Origin: Apostichopus parvimensis
Lineage: Eukaryota; Echinodermata; Holothuroidea; Aspidochirotida; Stichopodidae
Reading direction: 5' to 3'
DNA: 64,000 nt
Assembly: GCA_000934455.1 (NCBI GenBank)
Contig: KN886351.1
Coordinates: forward strand, 2,559-66,558
Numbering within the stretch: the first letter of the stretch is position 1; every line of letters begins with the position of its first letter. Below, piece after piece: positions 43,801 through 55,800 of the stretch. A program made the translations under genes and the position numbers. Below the pieces are notes generated by a model. That model saw only the letters and a list, made by a program, of their open reading frames with translations. It was not told where the DNA came from and did no database searches.

Positions 43801-46800
43801 NNNNNNNNNNNNNNNNNNNNNNNNNNNNNNNNNNNNNNNNNNNNNNNNNNNNNNNNNNNNNNNNNNNNNNNNNNNNNNNNNNNNNNNNNNNNNNNNNNNN
43901 NNNNNNNNNNNNNNNNNNNNNNNNNNNNNNNNNNNNNNNNNNNNNNNNNNNNNNNNNNNNNNNNNNNNNNNNNNNNNNNNNNNNNNNNNNNNNNNNNNNN
44001 NNNNNNNNNNNNNNNNNNNNNNNNNNNNNNNNNNNNNNNNNNNNNNNNNNNNNNNNNNNNNNNNNNNNNNNNNNNNNNNNNNNNNNNNNNNNNNNNNNNN
44101 NNNNNNNNNNNNNNNNNNNNNNNNNNNNNNNNNNNNNNNNNNNNNNNNNNNNNNNNNNNNNNNNNNCTCAAATCAATCAAACAATATTAGCAACTCCCTG
44201 GACTGGAGGTAGGTACTCAGGCTGCTGAGAGATCAAAATAAATTATACTCAAATCAATCAAGCAATATCAGCAACTCTCTGGACAATATCAGCTGGTAAC
44301 ATCAGACCTTTGAATTTCACAATTTTAGCTTCTTGCTATAAAAAATACCAGTGCTTTACTGTATGTAAATACTACTGGATAAAATCAAGTTCTCACTGAC
44401 AATTTCCTGATTTACAAAAAAAAAATATTTTAAATATACAGGCTTTTACAAAGTTTGCCAGTTTCTGAAAAATAAAAGAAGAAAGACTTTCACAAGATTT
44501 TCTTGTTTCTGGCAAACACATGGTCACAATTTACAGTATATTTATATATTGAAGGGAGGAAGTTTGATTATATTAACAGCAATTTCAAAACTACCAATCT
44601 TATCCCATCGCTACAAACTTCAAATCCCCACGTCCATGTTCATCCTCTCCCAACCGTCATTCCTGAATTTTTCATATCTTGCCTATATTGGAAAGTGTGT
44701 TTTGAAGATCAAGATAAAATAAAAAAGACTAAAAGATACTCTACTTGTCAGGCAGCTGGAAGTAGAATTCACAAAGAGATTCCGGGTGGAGGTTCTCTAG
44801 GTTGAAATCCACCGACTGAAATTTGCCGTTTACTGAAGCTTCTTTCTTATTGATCTTTTCCTGTGGAAGAAGAAATGATGTAAACATAAGTTAACTTCTT
44901 GTGTAAAGTAAATATTATACTATGAGGATATTTTATTTATCTTCCAACATACCTAGCATTTTCTGCATGACTAGTAATTTTGATCGGAATGCTAGTCTCG
45001 GTTGAAATCATTATTACGATAAACTCAAAATGTGGTTGGTAATAATGATTTCACACAAAATAGCTGGTGGATTAATTTATTTCACATGAATGCTATCATT
45101 ATTAGGTTGAAGCTAGTTGAATGATCATACTAGGAAAACATGCTTGAATGATGAGCTTAGTTCCTTAAATTACTGGTAATGCTCAAACTGTTACAATACA
45201 AAAATACAAAGTACAAAACTGTTGCTTGTTACCCCCACTAGTCGCCTATATTTTCTTACAATGATGTTGTCTCAAGTACAACTAGGAATGCCAGTAGCAG
45301 TACAAGGTCTTGTAAACAAGTACGAGTACTAGACCGTGAGTACAGGTGCCTGATTTTGAGGACGAGTACAATACCAGGAGAATGAGTACAGAATAAAGTA
45401 CTAAAAGTCTGGGTTACATGAAAGGCATTCACACAAATTTCAACACAGACCAAGTATCACCACTATTAACACCTAAGAATGAAGACACGATGTTGCCTGA
45501 AATTAAACAACTCAATACGTTGTCTCATTGGGAACAGAAATCCAAATATCATCTTTAGCTTACATGACAGAGATCTTTGTGAAGAACAACTGCCCAAAAC
45601 AGCTATGAAAATCTTGTTCCGTTTGGAAGATATATTAAAACCGTGTCTAGGAACTGGTCATTTTGTAAATCTGTGATGTCATAGTGCCACTTGGATCTGA
45701 GAACATTTAACTTTCTTCTTATTTTTTCCTTTCCATATTTTCAAGGTAGAATGTTAACATTATTGACACTGAAACCAATCCCATCATTAGTTCATCTAAG
45801 GATTGTGATATTTTAAATTAAGCATTTACAAAGCCAATATCATTACAGAAATTAAGCAATGTAAAAAATAAAATGAAAAGAAATCTGAAGCATGTGTGGC
45901 TTGATGATGTCATTTTAAATACTTGATCAAGTCTTCAGCCTTGTGAATGAAGAAATAGGAAATGTTTCGATATCTCCAAAATGGAATAAAAATATCCTTA
46001 GCTGTTTTGGGAAATATGTTCATGGCAGTTATCTCTATCATATAGACCAATAAAGATGGTTGGGTTTGTGTCTCCCTTAACTCACCACATTTTGACAGAG
46101 CGTTACAAGGAACCAGAGAACGGAGCTTAGGAGGGTTGGGAAGCATACGCTGTGTTCTTCCGGTTGTAACTGAAATATAAAAATGGAATGGATTTTTCAG
46201 GAGCGGACAAATAGAAATTATTCGTCATTCATAAATGTTCCATGAAACATATGGACATTTTACGACTCTTTTTGATTATGCACGGCATAACAGCACATGT
46301 ACAACAGGCAGGTTAACTGTGTCATGTACAACACATAACTGCACCCTGTACTTATACTGTAGCACCTTCTACATGATGATATAAAACTGTAAGCTACGAT
46401 TGAGCTGATGACATTATTCCAGTTTTGATAACAACTTGAACAGACACTGCTTACGATGAATAGTTTTTTTATGATAATATTACCCAAAGCCTATCTGCTT
46501 TTTCATCATCAGACATTTCTTTGGGATTATAAATAATTGCCATTTTCTGAAACCCTTTCTTTGACATAATGATTACTGTACAAATAGTTTGAGTCCTGAA
46601 AATCAACTTATGTAAAAGTTGACAATGTGTAAGCGATGACATTGAATACACCTCATCTCTGAGGGGCATGGTACATTAGATGAAAACCCAGATAAGTCAT
46701 TGGAAATAATCATTGTAATCCATTGCAATACTGTTGCCAGAGAAAAGGATGTATAAGGAAGGCAGTGTGACTGATACAATATTGCTACAATATGGTAGTA

Positions 46801-49800
46801 TTGCTATAATATGGTAGTATTGCTACAATATGGTAGTATTGCTACAATATGGTAGTATTGCTACAATATGGTAGTATTGCATGGGTTGAAAACCACACAG
46901 AAACTGCAAAGTGTAACTTTCCCTTGAAACCTTTAAGGTGAAATATCAAGTCTCATGACAACAAATGACCTTTGCACTTCTATTTCTTGATTTGAGCATT
47001 ATGGTCAAGTGGTTAAGGCATTGGACTTGTGATCTAAGGATTGCAGGTTCGAGTCCTGGCCAGATCATTACGTTGTGTCCTTGGGCAAGGCAGTTTATCT
47101 CCATTGCCTCTCTTCACCCAGGTGTATAAATGGGGACCTGTGAGATAAACTGTCAGCTGGGCGCTGTTTAGCCACTGCCATGTGGAGGAATTGTCTCTAT
47201 GTTTGACAGGTTTATCGTTGACCAGGGTGATATTGTGATGCACCTTGAGCAGTTATCGGTGGATATGTCCGCGCTTTATAAATTAATAATATTATTATTA
47301 TTTAATTGTCGTCCCCTAATATACGTTGAGACTTCTCAAAGTCTGGTCAAAAAGTCAACAAAGAACTTATAAGCAGTAGCTTTTTAACCACTGCTGATGG
47401 ACGGACGAACGGACGGATGACGAATGGGTCAAATGACAAGAACATTCAGTACTGACTATGTGTTTTTCTTTCTTTGAATACTAACTCAAACTTTGCATTT
47501 AATAATAAACTTACAATTTCAACCCTGTCCAATAGTGATTTTTCTTTCCAGTAGCCATGGAAACGAAGACCCATTATGCCAAGACGGGTCGCAGACTCCA
47601 ATCTCGGCTTCAGAAATTTGATGATCACGTGGCTACCGACCGGACAAGAGTCGATAGGGACCTCAATCTCATCACTTCAGGAAAGACAGAAAAGAGAAGG
47701 AGAGATAAAATGCAAGCAAGTATTAACTACCCATCGAACCATCTTGCGATCCATATTGATCAATTTATTGACATCGACAAGTTTTAATCCACTTCAATCG
47801 TAAAAAAAAAACAAAAAACGTAATGCTTAAAATTCTTGATCTGTTATTCCAATGCATATAAACTAGGAGAAGTTCCTACAAGGAGCCGACCTGTCAATAG
47901 CCAGGTCAGGCTCCGGGAATAATTAGGTCACAAGATACCTCTCATGCACTTTCTAATACCCAATAATGTCCAAGCCTCTCCATATTTTGCCAGGCCCCCA
48001 AATTGACCTGGGTCCCTGGGCCTGACTCCCCTCTTGTCAGGCCTGCCCAGACATCAACCTGAAAGTGATCCCTCATAGGGGATGTGGTAAGAGTTCAGTA
48101 AATCAAGCTCACAGAGGCTCTGGGAAACTTTGGTTAGGCCTGGGGTAGGTCGGCTTTTACAGACACAGATCACAAAATAGAGCCTATGTTAATGAGAGAC
48201 ATGTTGTCTTGGTTTCCTTGACATGATGGATAACAAAACACTCGAGCTGAGGAATAATAAACCCAATATCAGAGCATTTTAAGAAAATTCTTTTTTTATT
48301 TGTATGATAAGTAGTTTCCATGGTGATAAGTTGAAATGGGACTGGGGTGAATTAGTTTGGTTCTTTCCTTTCTTCCATTGCTAATTTGAAGGGAAAAAAA
48401 TACATAACAGAATATAAATACTTTACTCTGAAAACAACTCCTCAAATGATTCAGGATTTACATTTTAAATGGACTGATCCAGACTTTCTCAAGGAAAGGG
48501 TATGACATATCTGTTTGGACTGTTCAATGCATGACCAATTCAATTGTAACTGATGATTTTGTCACTTTTTTGTTCAGACAGCAAATTACATCTTTGTGAT
48601 TGGTCAATGTCAGATGCTCCATTACAAGGTATTGTCTCCAGTGTGTGAGAGCACAAAAAGAGGGCACTATTAGAGTTGGACAAAACCATTCAAATATTCA
48701 AAGGATTCTTTTTGCATAAAATTTTTCAAAGCATTGTTATACTTTCAGAATATAGAAGCTAGACAATCAAAGTGTACTTTCTTGTTCTGATGTCAAATTC
48801 TTTAATATGTTATTAATATTATAATGATATGACAAATATTTGAAATACTGGATGAAGACAAGAATTACTCACAAATTATCCAATAAGGAAAAGTGAGCCA
48901 CCACTTCCAAAGAGCCGTCACATGGTATCGTGCCCTGGTGTCCTTTAAATCTAAACCGAAGAACAAATATTCAACTATAAACATCTATCAGGACGAAGCA
49001 TCCAAAATACGAAAAGACATTTGTGATCTCCTCTAACAAGTTTATTTTGTCACGGGCAAAATAGTTCTGGATTCCATATCTTGAACAGAGCTAGAAAAGA
49101 TCAGTTTTTGTAGGATCATTAATGGTTATGAAAACAAGTAAAAATATAGGAACAATTAACTTGAATTGATCAGCCAACCTAAGTCACCATAAACTCTGTC
49201 TTGGAGTCAAATCAGACAGTTTGCAGGGTTAAAACAATGTGAAAGGCAAAACTAGGTTTCTTCTGGAACAAAACCTAACATATGTTGCGTTCTGTTGAAA
49301 TATCACAAATTTAGTTCGAAAGTACCGTAATAAAGTAGTCTTTGGTTTAGTTTGATCAGCAATGTTATGTGACCCCTACCAAGTATCACTGGAAATATGT
49401 GTTTGAATTGTTCAAACTCAGCTTCTCTTACTAGACTAATAAACAAATATTTCATAATTTCATTTGGTTCTTAACATTTCCATGCCAATGTCACTGCTTC
49501 ATATCAGAATTAATCAAATATGCTAAACTAACTAAAAATGGAAGTTTTGCTGAAATTGTTGACTTTTGACTTGAAATGACACTTGATTAGTCAGCTAATT
49601 GGCAAAGTTTGTTATCAAATTTTAGCATGCAATACTAATCACAAAACTGACAAAATTCGACTCAAAAAGTGGTTGCTTTAATATAATCCACGGCTCACTT
49701 ACATATTCCTTTCTGAGTTAGCTAGGTAAGAAAGTATTATTATTATCCTATTTAAATAATGTTGTCAATACATTAGTCCAGAAGAAATTTAAACTAATTA

Positions 49801-52800
49801 ACAACAAAAGTGTAAAAATAGTAATACATTTAAGGTTATAAATAAATAATAAGTAATAAATAAATAAACAAATAATTCATGTAAGGTTATAAATAAATAA
49901 ATTTGACTCTAAAATAGAACCCTTCCATTTTTACATCAATTTGTAAGTACTGTTAACATGAAATTGATAATGCTGATATCTCTTTTTATTTTAATAATTT
50001 CAAAATCTGTAATTTTCTTGTTAACAATTAACATTCTATAACATTCTTTCATTAGTATTTATAATTTGCACATGTACCCAGCACAGTTTATTGTACTACA
50101 TGACAAAATGGGCATTTTTTAAAATTTTCTTATTAGCGTTATAGTGTGAATGGGCCATTCTGAAAAGGCAAAGTTATGTGTAGGATTATATTTAAGGAAG
50201 ACGCTGTTCTTCGCAAATTGCTAGAAATGCTAGATGACAGAGATGACTGGACGTTAAAATGAAACACAATTTCGGTCAACTTTAAACAGTACATTTGTTC
50301 GTTTAACGGTTAAGCGTTAAACAGTAGCAACACTAGTTAGTGATATAATGGAAGGCTGTCCAGTCCAACCTTAGGTAAAAATAAGGCAAATGTAGGGAAT
50401 AAAAATTGTAGTACTAGTAGGATTAAAAATTTTGTTAAACCAGCACAGACATGTAGGACAATTTGGGACTGAAAAAAAAAACACATGTTGCAACATTATT
50501 CATGAACATATCGGATATCAAAATGAATGTGTAACATCCCAAACATTAATGTTATTGCAAACAATACTAAAAAAAATTATGTGGTGCACAGTTGGTATAT
50601 CTGGTATATCTTAATCTCCCATGATTGTTGAGATGATAATAATCACTCACACAGATGATACACACACTATTAGGAAAAATAGGATGGAGACCTAAAAGAA
50701 AGAAAAATCAATTAGGAAAAGTCTAGTTAATTAATCAATGGATTTACCCTTCCTCATTGAACCTCCTGTAGTCATCCTCTGTCCACGAATCAAAGCGCTC
50801 TAGGTCGTTAAAGTCAAAGCACATATCATAACTGAAACAGAAATGGTTCAAAAATGTTATGTTAAGTCAACTGAACTAGGTTTTGAAAGCATACAATGGT
50901 GGAGGGTGGGGAAAGGGGGTGGTGGGGGAGGGGATGGGGTAGGGGTAATTGAAAGTGAACCATTTCTTTCTTATTTTATCAGTTTTTTAGGTGAGATAGT
51001 TTTGTCCGGATTTGAATAGATTGTCTCAAAGATATGAAGATATGGTTATGATTACTACATGTACCACTAGAGTCAAGACATGTGAGTAGTCATATTGCTA
51101 TGGAATGCCAAAATGGTCAAAATGTTACTCTGTTGTATTCATTAGTTATATATCAGTATTTGTGTAATACTTGACCTGATTAAGTGTCAAGTACTCTAAA
51201 AACTGAGTACAAGTCAGAGCATTTGAGTACTAAATGACAAATATGGAGTACCTAGACTACTTTAACATGTGAGTACACATACAAGTACTTACTTTAAAAG
51301 TACTCGAGTACAACAAGAAACTCCGTAATCAGGTGCAACCTACCTAGGTAGGCCTTAGACTCATACATCTTACTTTCATTACTTGATATTTTTTCTCTTA
51401 TCTTTCTTTAACCCTCTTGGTGTATTACAATTCATTTTCTCTTACATACATTTATTTTACTTTTTGATTTTATTTATATTTGTAATGTGAGTATGCATTT
51501 ACCCTTTTAAGGATACAATAAAGTCGATATCAAATGAAAAATCGATTAAAATGAAATCAACGTGTCAGCTAGCTGTACCCTTTTTGGGGGAATCAGAAGT
51601 TAAACTCCAGACAAAATACATTCATGTAAATATTGCACTTGTGGCTGGCTCTTTAATCTGGTAGGCTCTGAAACCTACCAATGGTGTTTAAAATACTAAT
51701 GATAATTTGTATGTTTTAAAGGATTTTTCTGAAAAAAATCAATTTCCATATGTATTTCAAAAAAGTATAATATCTGTCAGAGTGGACTACTTTTTGAAAA
51801 GTTGGTTTAATCCTTTGGGTAAAGGATTAAGAAGTGAATCACACTTCTTTTATAAAGGGAAACCATAATTCATTTTCAACCAACTTTTTTCAACTAAGAG
51901 TATGGATTTAACTTAGCTACTTTTAAGGTGATACAAAAAGAATAAGTAATCTGAGTTTGAAGTGACAAATATGACAGACAAGAATAGTATTGAATTGGGC
52001 AATTGTCAGCTCAAAATAAGATTTGGTCTTTCTTTTACTTACTTTTCCAACGCTGTAACTTCATCCGCTACAAGTATTAAGCCACATTTGGGACCAATCC
52101 CTCCTTTGCTGACCTATAACCACAAAAAAGAAAAGAAAAGGATAAAATATTAGAAATTAATATTCACCTTTGTCTTTTGGGGGGAAAAGATGAGGAGAGT
52201 GGTAGGGTGGTTGTGTGTGTGTGGTGTGGGGGTGGGATTTTTTTTCATACAAACCCTGAAGATGGTTCAGAGAAGGTTTAAATATATTTGAGGAACTGAA
52301 AAACTGATAAATACCAACAATACATTTTTCAGGGTATTTTCATTTCAATATTTTCATCACTTACTTTAATGTCAACCTTTGTTAGCTGAAAGGAATGATT
52401 CGGGTTATGAAAGACCATCGTTACAGAAGGCTCTGTTGACACATAAGCTGTAAAACAGAAAGGAGGATAAAAGCAAGTGTTAGAAAATTACCATACAAGT
52501 ATGAACTTACTAGTAATCCTATTACTAGCCACATGACCATACTGTTGCAGTTTGGGTTCAAAGAATACAAACACTTGGTGTGCAAACATCAATTCACATT
52601 ATTAAGCTGTTTAGTCTAAGGAAGAACAGGTACATTTTTCAAGTTAATGTATAATCCTGACAGACTTGTGCCAATAATGTGTTTAAAAGGGAATGTCCTG
52701 CCACGAAAATTAAACTGATTTGTATTTGAAAAAAATGAAACGCAGTGTACTACTAGTTTGAAACAAAAATGAATGGCTGGATTTCCATCCCCCATCTCCC

Positions 52801-55800
52801 ACCATCTCCCATACTGATCATTCACCTTCTTCTCCTCCTCTTAATTCTCCTTCTTCCTTCCTTTTTCCTCCTTCAATCCACTTCTCTTCCTTCTCCTCCC
52901 CCTACTTTTCCTCAACTATAGGCCTTCCTTTCTTCTCATCCCCTAATTCTCTTCCTATGCTCCTCTTCCCCTCCCCCTTCCTCCCCCCTCCCCTCCCCCT
53001 ACTCCTCAACATACATCAGCCTGCCCACACTCAAATATATGACTGCCTTCTGTTAGCTGGACTGTATGTTACAACTAACTTGTGATAACCCCAAATTCAG
53101 CTTGAAGCTTACCCTCAGAATTCCAGTTACTCGATAGGACATTGGACGGCTCAGATTTCAAATCGCGGCTACCCCCACTACTGGTTACCTCAAAGTTTTC
53201 CAAGACAGATGCTGAAAATAATGAGAAATTGTCAAAATGTTCCGAACTTGGTTAACGAATAAACTTTTTGTCAACAGAAAAGAACACCTAAACACAGATG
53301 TTTGCATTTGGGAATAAAGGCATCTTTTTGAGATCATTTACAAATCGCAAACAAAATTTGATGCACTTCCATTGCGATCCCACAATAATGTAGGCATTAG
53401 CAATGACTATTAGAAATTTCACTTTATATTATGTGAGGTTAAAAGTTGAAAATTTCCATTTTTGTTCTTCTATGTTGTTCATACCAGGTGCGTATCCGGG
53501 GGGGGGCGTTGGGGGCGCGCGCCCCCCGGGTAAGGAAAAGAGGAGAGAAAAAAAAGAGAAGAAAAAAGGGGAAAAGAGGGGAAAAAAAGAAAAGGAGGAG
53601 AGGAAGGAAAGGAAAAGAAAAAGAAGAAAGAGAGAAAAAGGAGAAAAGGAGGAAGTATAGAAGATAAACGCCAAGACACCGGGAAGAGAAAGAGGAACAG
53701 TCATAATTACAGCGCTGATCCCTATGATATACACAGGGTAGCCAGTGACAGATCGAGGATTACGGAGGGGACGTGCGCCTCACCCTACCCCTTACACCGA
53801 CAACTCCATTTTTGACGTTTCCATTTTTCTTCTCACACTAATGTATCTATATATATACTATATATGGTCTATCATAACGCGTGTGTGTATGGACGCCTTA
53901 AACAATTGTACAATTGTGCTATGGAACCAACTGTGGCTGGTCTTGAACTCGACCGAGTCTTCGGGAACATGACGCATTTCGGGAAGGGGGCGACCCCCCC
54001 CCCCCCCCCGAGCAAATTTTCTTTATGATATCGCTAGTAATGCTTAGGTGCAACTTACAAGGCCTGGGAAGTGTCATTTCCAGCAATCTGGGAGGCATTT
54101 TCGGCCAAAATTTTCTTGTACGCTTCGCGCCAACACATGTTGGCGCTACGCTTAGATAGTTTGCTACACTAGATAGCGCTACACGCCTGCACGAACTTGT
54201 AAAGCAAAGAGCAGATATCACATCATATCAGTGAACATGAAAATGCATGTTCCATGATGAACAGCCTTAAAACTGTCTATGTGTGTAGACAAAGGCGTAG
54301 GAGCCCAATTGGATTTGGGGGCTGTAACGACTTGCCCGAAAAATATAACCACAATTTTTCGCGCGCGGAGCGCGCGTTCAACATGTTAATGTCAATATCA
54401 TATAAGCAAGCATTGGTCATTATAACGCATGGCATCGTGTACCGTACGGTCCGTCCAAAGTTGCGCTGTATACCGCCGGATGCTAATGTAAACAACTAAA
54501 TGTCTTATGTAGATGGAGAAAAAGCATACAGGTCCAATTATGTCAAAACTCTCTTTTACAGTAGTCATGGCGAATTAGTCGACCAAGCTTACAACTTTAT
54601 TTTAATTACCAAGGAGATCATTTTTAAACTATTCATTTCCTTAAGCTACATCATTGCTATTTATTTTTCTTTTTTCAGTAGGTGCCCGAAAAATTCTCAG
54701 CATATTGCCCGAATTTTTAGGGGGAAAAAATTGGTTGGGGGGGGGCTGCAGCCCCCGCCTCCTACACCTATGTGTGTATAGGTTTAGAAATATATGATAT
54801 CGGAAATATCTGCTTTTTTCATTTCCTTCAACCAAGTTTTATAATAGCCGTTATAAGAGGTTTTAATATTTCTACACCAATAAATTAACTGTGTCTGAAT
54901 TTTCGAAAATTTCCTCACCAACATTCTTCATCATACTTCCCTCTACTCGTGCAATTTGATCTGTCTGTTAGGGGTTGAAGGAGGTTTTTCAATATTGGTT
55001 GTCCGTAGATTGAATTTTGTGCAACATTATGGGTATGTTTTGAAGTGATTTCATTCACGAGAAATGGGAATTTTCAAATTCTGAACAAATAATGGGCTTA
55101 AAACCTTGAAATGTGTGGCTTTCGGATATTGTGGGCCGTGACGTATAGAATCACCTACAAAAGCAATGATCCACAGGACATGCAATTAGGTCGAACATGA
55201 TGTGTGACTGGTGACAATCTTCAAAAGGTTATGGATGGAAAAAAAAACTATTGGGAAATACTTGGTTCTCAGGCATAAGTGTACAACTGCTTGGTCATTT
55301 TCAAGCCCGAGAAGTGCCATTTCCGGTGATCTGGGGGGTATCAAAACTGGTGGCGCTCCGCTTAGATAGTAATTCGCGCCCCCCGGGTTAGAAAATCCTG
55401 GATACGCGCCTGCATACTGTCCTAAATGTTTCCTTCGGTGGAATACCGCAATGGTGTCTTCGGTTAGGTCAGTTGTAAATCTCAGGTAAGTTTAGCAATA
55501 ATTTTCTATCGCATGGCACCTCTGTCCTAGTGTACAAATTTGGGCATAAAATGACATTTCAATCAATATTATATTATACCTTCAAACCAAACAACAACCT
55601 AACCTACTTTGCACACAAAAGTTGGAACAAGAGATGCTGTTGTCATTAACCCTGTAGGCTAAACACCAACAGATTGCATCTCTTGTCCGCTAACCCACCT
55701 TCTAATTGCACCCTTCTAATTGAAGTAGGTACACGTTCTCCTACGGAGGGCACTGCACTAATCGCTTGATGAAATCCTGGTATGAAGGGAAGAAATATTA

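Larger units (their letters stand above)
53485..55412. mobile_element. DNA transposon copy (1.93 kb) with CAGGYGCGTATCC ends
   Basis: The left end reads CAGGTGCGTATCCGGG and the right end, reverse-complemented, CAGGCGCGTATCCAGG. A 5-bp direct repeat catac flanks both ends (53480-53484 and 55413-55417). Two 'gcgccaac...ggcgct' modules and gcgccccccggg words recur inside. I found no transposase, so it is probably non-autonomous; the superfamily is not certain. A smaller element is nested in it (54288-54769). Confidence 0.75.

Noticed and set aside
43680-44228. Open frames running through the gap
   Set aside because: They consist of N positions; nothing is known of the true sequence.
46990-47060. 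tRNA-like sequence with good box A and B
   Set aside because: Followed by the shared SINE body and tail, and repeated across the window, so it is a SINE head and not a tRNA gene.
53403-53734. Lys/Glu/Arg-rich frames, and Phe/Ser/Leu-rich frames on the other strand
   Set aside because: Generated by the polypurine run inside a transposon.
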